Source: a sulfur-oxidizing endosymbiont of Gigantopelta aegis
GTDB taxonomy: Bacteria > Pseudomonadota > Gammaproteobacteria > GRL18
Assembly (NCBI RefSeq): GCF_016097415.1
Contig: NZ_JAEHGE010000001.1
Span: 707,001 to 771,000, forward strand
Length of the DNA stretch: 64,000 nt
Direction: 5' to 3'
The position numbers and the translations under genes were made by a program. The notes beneath the pieces were generated by a model that saw only the letters and a list, made by a program, of their open reading frames with translations, did not search any database and had not been told where the DNA came from. Below are positions 57,546-64,000 of the stretch, in pieces (position 1 is the first letter of the stretch; every line of letters starts with the position of its first letter).

Positions 57546-57901
57546 ATGAAAAACACAATTTTTAGTATATCTGCCTCTTTTTGACAGCAAATTCTTGGGC
57601 TAATTCAGTTGAAGTGGTGAATGTGGACATTCAAGCGCAGGGAAATCATCAATATCAGTTTGCGGTGACTCTGCGTCATGAAGATGGTGGTTGGGATCAT
57701 TATGCCAATCGCTGGGAGATACTGGATACTGAGGGTAATATTATGGCGACCAGAACACTCTATCATCCGCATGTGAATGAGCAACCATTTACCCGTTCAC
57801 TGACTGCGACTTTGCCTGAGAGCGTTAAAACAGTCATTATCCGAGCTCATGATAGTGTGCATCAATATGGTGACAAGGACATGAAAGTATCACTGCCTTG
57901 A
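57546..57901 (+). CDS. Small periplasmic protein, frameshift in the signal peptide
   Basis: ATG 57546 starts MKNTIFSISASF, then a T run one base short near 57576-57580 shifts into the main frame TANSWANSVEVVNVDIQAQG. The mature part (FAVTLRHEDGGWDHYANRWE, ATRTLYHPHVNEQPFTRSL) looks like a compact beta-sandwich of about 100 residues. It is known to me only as a conserved uncharacterised exported family in proteobacteria. Confidence 0.65.
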
Positions 57902-57939
57902 GGCATTATTTCCAAGTCTCATGGGTATAGGACGGACAA

Positions 57940-58380
57940 CTAAGTTGATGCGTTTGATTTCTTCGAGATAAGGCTATCAATGGATAATGGACTAGGACCA
58001 TAAACGATATACACTAAAATCATTGCGCCCCATAAAACATGATCGAGCATGCCGATAATATTGTAGAAATCAGTCAAAGCATAAGCATAGGCAGCAACGG
58101 CATTAAGGATAAACAGGCCAATAGCAGCAGGTCGTGTAAACAAGCCTAATAAAATTAATACGGGCAGTGCTAATTCGCCAGCAGTTGCCATTTGAGCCGC
58201 TAGCTCTGGTGCTAAGAATGGTACAGAATATTCATAGGCGAACAAGTCAATCGTGGTCTGCCATGATTGGATTTTAGTAAGACCCGATTGAAAAAAAACT
58301 TTCAATAGATAGAGTCGAACCACTAAATCAAAGCCGTGTATCATGAGGTCGTTTCGGGCAAACAAAAATGTCTTTATCAT
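57940..58380 (-). CDS. DoxX-family membrane protein
   Basis: A 146-residue membrane protein with four hydrophobic segments. DoxX features are LLKVFFQSGLTKIQSW, FLAPELAAQMATAGELALPV and LLGLFTRPAAIGLFILN. DoxX proteins often accompany DUF2282/DUF692/DUF2063 bufferin operons; here only the DUF2282 gene is adjacent. Confidence 0.88.
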   Translation of the reverse strand: MIKTFLFARNDLMIHGFDLVVRLYLLKVFFQSGLTKIQSWQTTIDLFAYEYSVPFLAPELAAQMATAGELALPVLILLGLFTRPAAIGLFILNAVAAYAYALTDFYNIIGMLDHVLWGAMILVYIVYGPSPLSIDSLISKKSNAST

Positions 58381-58440
58381 TGTTTTCTATCTTATTTTAA
58401 AGGGTTAAACTTAGAAGAATCAGTTAAAAGAAACGTGCAT

Positions 58441-58474
58441 AAAAAAAGAGTAGCAGTTTTGTCTGATACTCTTT
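58441..58474 (-). terminator. Terminator downstream of the bufferin-like gene
   Basis: On the minus strand the stem AAAGAGTA / TACTCTTT with a 14-nt loop is followed by a run of T. It lies 19 bp after the bufA-like stop, so the DoxX gene beyond it may be transcribed only by read-through. Confidence 0.65.
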
Positions 58475-58492
58475 AATACTGAAACTCAGGCC

Positions 58493-58744
58493 TTACTTCT
58501 TGCCTTTGTTACCAGCAATCTTGGCACAAGTACCTTCAGGTACATAAACCCACTCAGCAGGATCAGTATCAGTTTTTGCCATGCCTGCACAAGCGTGCTT
58601 GCTAGTACCACAATCGTTCATTCCGGCCTTAGCAATGCCTTGGCATTTTTCAAAGCCAGGCTTGCCAGCATGAGCTGTTGCACCTAGAGTAGCAAAAGCC
58701 AGTGCAAATAAACCCACGATAGCTGTTTTTTTAGAGTTTCCCAT
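58493..58744 (-). CDS. DUF2282 (bufferin, BufA1-like) precursor
   Basis: An 83-residue exported peptide. The signal peptide ([20 protein letters not shown]) is followed by a mature part with four Cys ([35 protein letters not shown]), the pattern of DUF2282 proteins, now known as copper-binding bufferins. The maturation partners DUF692 and DUF2063 are absent here. AAGGA precedes the start. A divergent ECF sigma gene is a likely regulator. Confidence 0.85.
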   Translation of the reverse strand: MGNSKKTAIVGLFALAFATLGATAHAGKPGFEKCQGIAKAGMNDCGTSKHACAGMAKTDTDPAEWVYVPEGTCAKIAGNKGKK

Positions 58745-59104
58745 TTTTATTTCCTTGTGTTTGTTAGATGGATAAGAATAAGCCTATACTCATGATATTC
58801 CGGGTATATATAATAGCTTTCTTCAAAAAATCAGATCTTACTTAAGACCTAATATAAAATTTACCAGTGACTGGCTTACTTTACTAGACCTGAGAAGAAA
58901 TAAAAAAATTTCATTTATTATTATTTTTCTTTTTTTGTTCCCTTATCAGCGTAAAAAAGGCTTTGTTCAGAGCCTATTCAGCAAAGATGTGCATAATATC
59001 CACCAGAGGTGTAAGTATTTTCCGAAATATTATAACGCTTGCCAATCCTATAGACTCAATAGGATTACAGGTGCTACAACATTAAAAAATAATTGAATCT
59101 GAAT
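58745..59104. other. Intergenic region between bufA-like and sigma genes
   Basis: About 360 bp, AT-rich. It presumably holds the divergent promoters; I could not pick out a convincing ECF-type promoter. No repeat or extra gene was seen. Confidence 0.4.
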
Positions 59105-59677
59105 ATGTTTAATATAAAAATGCGAACAATTGGAAAGAAAACAGCTAAAGACACGGTCTATGAAGATGTCAGTAGACAAAAACGTTTTGAAACCTTGGTG
59201 AAAGCCTATTCTAGTGACTTATACCGTTTTGCTTTCTGGTTATGCAGCAATCATTCAATTGCGGATGACCTGGTTCAGGAAACATTTTTACGTGCCTGGA
59301 AAGCATTGGATAAGTTAGAAGATGAGAAAAAAGCAAAAAGCTGGCTCATTACTATTTTACGTCGGGAAAATGCCCGTCGTTTTGAGCGTAAGCGCTTGGA
59401 TTTGGTTGATATAGAAGATGTTGCAGTAGAAGATCACGTTAATCTCAATCCAGAACAAATGCTAGAGCAACAGCAACTTCACCGCGCTATCCTTAGCTTA
59501 GAAAAAGAGTATAGAGAGCCGTTGCTATTACAAACCATTGGTGGCTTTAAAACCAGTGAGATAGCTAAAGAGCTGGCACTAAATTTGAATACCGTCAATA
59601 CTCGATTATTCAGAGCACGTGATCAGCTTAGGCAGAAGTTATGTCAGCATCAAGATTTCAAAAAGTCTGCATTTTAA
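59105..59677 (+). CDS. ECF-type RNA polymerase sigma factor
   Basis: A sigma factor of 190 residues from ATG 59105 (an in-frame TTG lies at 59093). Region 2 is SIADDLVQETFLRAWKALDK and region 4 is FKTSEIAKELALNLNTVNTR. It is followed by its DUF3379 anti-sigma partner and divergent from the bufferin-like gene, an arrangement known for metal- or stress-responsive ECF systems. Confidence 0.92.
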   Translation: MFNIKMRTIGKKTAKDTVYEDVSRQKRFETLVKAYSSDLYRFAFWLCSNHSIADDLVQETFLRAWKALDKLEDEKKAKSWLITILRRENARRFERKRLDLVDIEDVAVEDHVNLNPEQMLEQQQLHRAILSLEKEYREPLLLQTIGGFKTSEIAKELALNLNTVNTRLFRARDQLRQKLCQHQDFKKSAF

Positions 59678-59714
59678 TACAATAAAATCCCTGGAAATGC
59701 TTAGAGGTTTATAA

Positions 59715-60437
59715 GTGGACGATTTAGAATTTAGAAAAAAAGCAATTATCGATCCCGATAGTCAGGTGAGTGAGTTTCTGCAAAAAGCGGTTCAAACTGC
59801 TGCGAACCGTCGTTTACTGAAAGAACAACGCCAGTTTAACCACAGTCTTTTAAACACCCTTCAGGTTAAAGTGCCGGATAATTTATCCGAACGTATTATC
59901 CTTGGCCAACAACTCTCTCTATTTAAAATCCAGCAGAAAAAAACACGTCAGCAGCAGTGGCGCAATTGGTTGGGTGGCAGTCTTGCCGCCTCTATCATTA
60001 TGACGATTAGTCTGAGTTTATTTTTGTTGCCGGGTGAAAACGGTGAAGCGCTGGCACAAGAAGTTGTGACCCATGTGATTGAAGATACCCATGCCTTAGA
60101 TGTCCACATGAACGTGCCTAAAAGTAGCATCGATACGATGCTGGCTTCTTATGGCGGTAAACTAAACGGACCTATCGGTCAGGTGTATTTTCTGGGGCAT
60201 TGCATTATTGGCGCGCATACCGGTATTCACATGGTACTCAACACACCACAGGGGCTCGTCACCGTTTTCTTGCTACCTAATCGCTCAATCGAGACCTCAG
60301 TTTCATTACATAATGAACAGCTAAAGGGCGTATTATACCCTTCACAAAAGGGCAGCATTGCCATTGTGGCTGACAAGCTTGAAGCCATTGAACCCACCCG
60401 CCAGCAAATCAATCAAAACCTCAACTGGATTATTTAA
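59715..60437 (+). CDS. DUF3379-family anti-sigma factor
   Basis: A 240-residue protein starting at GTG 59715 after AGAGG. The N-terminal cytoplasmic part (KEQRQFNHSLLNTLQVKVPD) is followed by one membrane segment (about residues 90-108, SLAASIIMTISLSLFLLPG) and a periplasmic domain with two His-rich stretches (HVIEDTHALDVHMNVP, GHCIIGAHTGIHM). The His residues could sense metal (inference). Confidence 0.85.
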   Translation: MDDLEFRKKAIIDPDSQVSEFLQKAVQTAANRRLLKEQRQFNHSLLNTLQVKVPDNLSERIILGQQLSLFKIQQKKTRQQQWRNWLGGSLAASIIMTISLSLFLLPGENGEALAQEVVTHVIEDTHALDVHMNVPKSSIDTMLASYGGKLNGPIGQVYFLGHCIIGAHTGIHMVLNTPQGLVTVFLLPNRSIETSVSLHNEQLKGVLYPSQKGSIAIVADKLEAIEPTRQQINQNLNWII

Positions 60438-60496
60438 ACCAAACTCTTCACAATACCTTGAATCGCGATTTAAAACTTAACAATAGAGAATAAAAT

Positions 60497-61174
60497 GTGA
60501 GTGATATTCAATTAATTGATGTCTGGAAAAAGAAATTATTTCCGGTCTTTGAATCAGAGACGATGGCGAAGCTAAAACAGTTTCTACAACAGGAAAAAGA
60601 ACAGGGTAAAGCTATCCTGCCCCATTCAAGTCTATGGTTTAATGCCCTCAATACTACCCTGCCCGAGCAGGTCAAAGTGGTTATTCTTGGCCAGGATCCC
60701 TATCCGACACCGGGGCATGCCCATGGGCTGTGTTTTTCAGTGTTGCCGGGTATAAAGCCTCCCAAGTCACTGGTTAATATTTATAAGGAATTACAGGATG
60801 ATTTGGGTATCGTGAACCAAAGTGGTCACTTACAGTCCTGGGCAGAACAGGGTGTGCTCTTATTGAATAGCGTCCTAACCGTCGAAAGTGGTCAGGCTAA
60901 TGCGCATCAGGGTAAGGGCTGGGAATTCTTTACCGATGCAGTGATTAATGAATTGAATCAGCAAGCACGTCCTATTGCCTTTGTTTTATGGGGGGCTTAT
61001 GCACAAAAAAAAGGCGCGATGATTGATGCTCAACGACACCTTGTTATTCGTTCCCCTCACCCCTCACCCTTGTCGGCTTATCGTGGTTTTTTTGGTAGCA
61101 AACCGTTCTCGCAGATCAATCAATTTTTAAAACAGCAGGGACAGCAAGCAATTGATTGGCGGACTGAACATTAA
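60497..61174 (+). CDS. ung: Uracil-DNA glycosylase
   Basis: A 225-residue family 1 UDG that removes uracil from DNA. Start GTG 60497. The water-activating motif is [17 protein letters not shown], and the DNA-intercalation loop is [14 protein letters not shown], followed by GSKPFSQIN. The frame is intact and of normal length. Confidence 0.97.
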   Translation: MSDIQLIDVWKKKLFPVFESETMAKLKQFLQQEKEQGKAILPHSSLWFNALNTTLPEQVKVVILGQDPYPTPGHAHGLCFSVLPGIKPPKSLVNIYKELQDDLGIVNQSGHLQSWAEQGVLLLNSVLTVESGQANAHQGKGWEFFTDAVINELNQQARPIAFVLWGAYAQKKGAMIDAQRHLVIRSPHPSPLSAYRGFFGSKPFSQINQFLKQQGQQAIDWRTEH

Positions 61175-61206
61175 ATTTTTTAGAAAGCTTGATTTATTAT
61201 TACTTA

Positions 61207-61235
61207 TTGACGATCATTATTCTGTAAGATAAATA
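61207..61235 (+). promoter_or_regulatory. Promoter of the cheY-like gene
   Basis: TTGACG (61207-61212), a 17-bp spacer and TAAATA (61230-61235), 36 bp before the start codon; AGAGAAG is the ribosome site. Confidence 0.55.
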
Positions 61236-61270
61236 TTACCAAGATATAAACGTTTATTAAAGAGAAGATA

Positions 61271-61633
61271 ATGGCCAAAAAGATATTAGTAGTTGATGAC
61301 TCAGCATCCATGAGACAAATGATTTCCTTCACCCTTAAAGGTGCAGGTTATGACGTAACAGAAGCCAATGATGGCTTGCAAGGACTGACAGCGGCTAAAA
61401 GCCAGAGTTTTGATCTCGTCTTTACCGACGTTAATATGCCAGTAATGGATGGCTTGGCTTTTACCAGAGAATTGCGTAAATTGCCAAATTTTAAATTTGT
61501 ACCGGTGTTAGTATTGACGACTGAAGCAGGCCCGGCGAAGAAAGCAGAAGGTAAAGCGGCTGGTGCGACAGGCTGGTTAGTCAAACCATTTAATCCCGAT
61601 CAATTACTCAATACTGCTAAACGGGTACTTTAA
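61271..61633 (+). CDS. CheY-like single-domain response regulator
   Basis: A 120-residue receiver domain: acidic pair in ILVVDDSASMRQM, phospho-acceptor Asp in LVFTDVNMPVMDG, conserved Thr in LVLTTEAG and Lys in WLVKPFNPDQLL. The close match to chemotaxis CheY proteins suggests control of a flagellar motor or type IV pili, but no other chemotaxis gene is present in the window. Confidence 0.92.
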   Translation: MAKKILVVDDSASMRQMISFTLKGAGYDVTEANDGLQGLTAAKSQSFDLVFTDVNMPVMDGLAFTRELRKLPNFKFVPVLVLTTEAGPAKKAEGKAAGATGWLVKPFNPDQLLNTAKRVL

Positions 61634-61708
61634 ACAATTTTTTACAAGAAATCGTTTAACTGAGATCGCGTCGGGACAGATAAAATAAACCAATTTATCT
61701 CTACATTA

Positions 61709-61791
61709 GTAGGATGTGGTGAGGAACGAACCGCATCAATGGTTTTAAATGTACCTCTTTGATGCGGTTCGTTGTACTCACCACATCCTAC
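61709..61791. repeat. Long imperfect palindrome
   Basis: Arms of about 30 bp beginning GTAGGATGTGGTGAG and ending CTCACCACATCCTAC, with the inner stem CGAACCGCATCAA / TTGATGCGGTTCG, around a loop of about 19 nt. It lies between the convergent cheY-like and ubiB genes and could form a bidirectional terminator or represent a dispersed palindromic element. Confidence 0.8.
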
Positions 61792-61858
61792 ACCTGAAGT
61801 GTAAACAAGGTTTGATTTGTGCCGATTTTTCCATGCTCCCAGCATTACCTAGCAATAC

Positions 61859-63484
61859 TTATTTAAAATAAGCCCAAACCCCACCGATGATCCCCAATCC
61901 TGCTACTATCTGAGCCTCAAAAAAGAGATTTGATGAATAGAGAATCGCACCACAGATCAATAGTGCTGCACTGATCATTGTGCGTGCGGATGATTGACCC
62001 TGTTTTTCTAATTGTTGCTCAATGCGATCCAGCGTTTTACTCTGATAATTAATGCGCAACTTACCTTGCCGTGCTTGTTGTACGACATCGAACACATGAT
62101 TAGGAAACTCAGGTAATTGCTCAATCCACAAGGGCGCATTATGTTTAATTTTTTTGCTGAAGGAGCGAAAACCGAGTTGTTCCTTCATCCAGTTTTCTAA
62201 ATAAGGCTTGGCCGTGTCCCAGAGATCCAATTCAGGATAAAGCTGGCGGCCTAGGCCTTCAATGTTTAATAAAGTTTTTTGCAATAACACTAATTGTGGT
62301 TGTACTTCCATATTAAAGCGGCGGGCTGTTTGAAACAAGCGCAGGAGTAATTGGCCAAAAGAAATTTCATGCAGCGGCTTTTCAAAAATAGGCTCACAGA
62401 CAGAGCGAATAGCGGATTCAAAATCATCAATACGGGTGTCGGCAGGTACCCATCCGGATTGCACGTGTAGTTCGGCTACTCGATAATAATCACGATTAAA
62501 AAAGGCCAGAAAATTTTCTGCCAGGTAGCGCTGATCATCGGTGCTCAGACTGCCCATAATACCAAAATCAATGGCGATGTATTGCCCGGAGTTGGACACA
62601 AAAATATTGCCCGGATGCATATCGGCATGAAAGAAATTATCACGAAACACTTGGGTAAAAAAGATTTCCACGCCTATTTCGGCCAAGCGCTTAAAATCAA
62701 TGTCCATGGCCTTGATATCAGCCATATTAGTGACCGGCATACCGTGGATACGCTCCATGACCATGACTTTCTTGCGGCAATGATCCCAGTCAACCTCGGG
62801 AATATATAATAGCGGTGAGTCTTTAAAATTGCGTCTTAGCTGTGAGGTATTGGCTGCTTCACGCAGTAGATCCAATTCATCAATAATATTTTTATCAAAT
62901 TCTTCCACCACCTCATGAGGACGCAGACGCTTGCCCTCTGACCAGAATTGTTCGACCTTATCAGCAATGACATAGAGCAAGGCCAGATCGCGGCGGATGA
63001 CTTTTTCAATATCCGGTCGAACAACTTTCACCACCATTTCACGGCCATCGAGCAAAGTGGCCTTGTGTACCTGAGCGATAGAGGCAGAGGCTAAAGGCAC
63101 CGGATCGAATTCCTGAAAGATTTGATCGAGAGGTAGTTTAAAGGAGCTTTCTATAATCGCTATGGCTTTGTCACTGGAAAAAGGTGGCACTTGATCCTGT
63201 AGTTTGGCCAGTTCATCAGCGAGATCATCAGGGAGTAAATCTCTGCGGGTGGAGAGTATTTGGCCAAATTTAACAAAAATGGGCCCTAAATCTTCCAGTG
63301 CCATACGAATGCGTTCACCGCGTGGGCGGCGAGTACGATGGCGTAACCAAAATGAGGGGGACAGGAAGCGTACTAAGCGTAACGGTCTGAATAAATGGGT
63401 ATTGAGTACTAGCTCATCCAAACCATGACGGAGTAAGACGCGCGAGATAAAGAGCAGGTGGAAAAAATGGCTGATACTTTTCAC
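61859..63484 (-). CDS. ubiB: Ubiquinone biosynthesis kinase-like protein UbiB
   Basis: A 541-residue member of the ABC1/ADCK/UbiB family of atypical kinases needed for coenzyme Q synthesis. It has the KxGQ motif ([20 protein letters not shown]), the Ala-rich loop ([11 protein letters not shown]), the catalytic region [12 protein letters not shown] with IAIDFGIMG, and a C-terminal membrane anchor ([16 protein letters not shown]). Its start overlaps the ubiJ stop by four bases. Confidence 0.96.
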   Translation of the reverse strand: MKSISHFFHLLFISRVLLRHGLDELVLNTHLFRPLRLVRFLSPSFWLRHRTRRPRGERIRMALEDLGPIFVKFGQILSTRRDLLPDDLADELAKLQDQVPPFSSDKAIAIIESSFKLPLDQIFQEFDPVPLASASIAQVHKATLLDGREMVVKVVRPDIEKVIRRDLALLYVIADKVEQFWSEGKRLRPHEVVEEFDKNIIDELDLLREAANTSQLRRNFKDSPLLYIPEVDWDHCRKKVMVMERIHGMPVTNMADIKAMDIDFKRLAEIGVEIFFTQVFRDNFFHADMHPGNIFVSNSGQYIAIDFGIMGSLSTDDQRYLAENFLAFFNRDYYRVAELHVQSGWVPADTRIDDFESAIRSVCEPIFEKPLHEISFGQLLLRLFQTARRFNMEVQPQLVLLQKTLLNIEGLGRQLYPELDLWDTAKPYLENWMKEQLGFRSFSKKIKHNAPLWIEQLPEFPNHVFDVVQQARQGKLRINYQSKTLDRIEQQLEKQGQSSARTMISAALLICGAILYSSNLFFEAQIVAGLGIIGGVWAYFK

Positions 63485-64000
63485 TCTGCGGACTTCTTAT
63501 TTTCAAGGGTTTGCAATAAACGGCTTAGTCGAGCTTCGGCACGTTCGACATCGTTACGTAAGCGATCAATTTGCTCATTAAAATGATGAATTTCAGGGCC
63601 GGAGGCAATATCACGGGACTCGTATTGAACATATTCACCGACATCCAGTGTCATGGTGTTCAAGGTGTTTTTTCCCCAACCGAGAAAACCACGCGCCAAA
63701 TTTCCCAATGAATGGGCAATGACATCGCCGGTAATATGGGATAAATGTTCTTCCCAATCAATATCCAATTGTTTGAATAAGGCCTGGAAGTGCTGCCCCA
63801 GAGCAATGTCACCACTGATGCTGATATCACCCTTAAAGACCGCAGCCGTTTTGGACTTTTCATCGCCCATGGCCATCTGGCTAAAAGCCATGAGAGAACC
63901 ACTGATCACCGTATCCGCTTCACCGGCATAGTGACTAATAATTTGGATACCTTGTTGATCGGGGAGAAAATAGAGTGTTTGCTTCATATCAGTGATATGA
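63481..64000 (-). CDS. ubiJ: Ubiquinone biosynthesis accessory factor UbiJ (partial)
   Basis: SCP2-like lipid-binding protein that scaffolds the soluble Ubi complex. Visible: the SCP2 core ([40 protein letters not shown]) and a C-terminal coiled coil ([20 protein letters not shown]). The frame continues past the ATG at 63987 to the window edge (reading [14 protein letters not shown]), so the N-terminus lies outside. Order ubiJ-ubiB implies that ubiE lies just beyond. Confidence 0.9.
   Translation of the reverse strand, partial: HITDMKQTLYFLPDQQGIQIISHYAGEADTVISGSLMAFSQMAMGDEKSKTAAVFKGDISISGDIALGQHFQALFKQLDIDWEEHLSHITGDVIAHSLGNLARGFLGWGKNTLNTMTLDVGEYVQYESRDIASGPEIHHFNEQIDRLRNDVERAEARLSRLLQTLENKKSAE

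Overview
The window is AT-rich bacterial DNA and looks like a mobile-element-laden accessory region from a gammaproteobacterium, running into ordinary chromosome at the right edge. The best lineage marker is the adjacent pair ubiJ-ubiB (63481-64000 and 61859-63484), in the gammaproteobacterial ubiEJB order, next to ung, a CheY-like regulator, an ECF sigma/DUF3379 anti-sigma pair and a bufferin-like gene. No rRNA, tRNA or CRISPR array was recognised, and I do not assign a genus.

Layout. 1-6829: end of an IS4-family element, an IS30-family element, a decayed Phd/PIN toxin-antitoxin pair and an IS21-family element. 6830-8357: an XRE-antitoxin-ParE module and a tandemly duplicated RHS relic. 8614-11455: a mercury-resistance operon (merT, merP, a small membrane gene, merA) under a MerR-type promoter but with no merR nearby. 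11674-13121: a truncated DUF4338 (DruA-like) gene and a HicAB pair between two inverted palindromes. 13437-18919: an insertion-sequence nest (IS30 inside an IS66-like element, abutting an IS21-family element). 19400-20577: a second XRE-antitoxin-ParE module. 20605-22870: an RHS toxin tip and an ISKra4 element.

22905-32641 holds the quieter cargo: a truncated secreted esterase, an ArsR/CDF metal-efflux pair, a secreted hydrolase-thioredoxin fusion, a metallo-beta-lactamase-fold hydrolase, an LEA-type lipoprotein, an ECF sigma/anti-sigma pair beside a cytochrome c/beta-propeller protein, and a Zeta-type toxin-antitoxin pair. 33000-37520 is the least explained part: a degenerate roughly 40-bp repeat array, an exported two-repeat protein with a coiled-coil tail, and a HEPN-domain gene bounded by integron attC-like sequences. 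37615-48971 is an array of three RHS/YD-repeat genes that share almost identical cores but carry different C-terminal toxin tips, each followed by its own probable immunity gene. The array is broken by IS66 and IS3 elements and interleaved with a 375-bp inverted-repeat element that has captured pieces of RHS sequence.

From 50716 the sequence returns to housekeeping and stress genes: HNH nuclease, rhodanese, TauD-like dioxygenase, a two-receiver diguanylate cyclase, MsrA, DoxX, a DUF2282 bufferin-like protein, ECF sigma/anti-sigma, ung, cheY-like, ubiB and ubiJ. One further IS66-like copy interrupts this stretch.

Two themes run through the window. First, selfish and competitive modules are dense: six toxin-antitoxin or toxin-like loci, four RHS toxin tips and about ten insertion sequences. 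Second, around thirty reading frames, mobile and chromosomal alike, are broken by one-base changes in homopolymer runs. Part of the apparent decay may therefore be sequencing error, although the nonsense mutations, 2-bp deletions and larger deletions described below are genuine-looking lesions.
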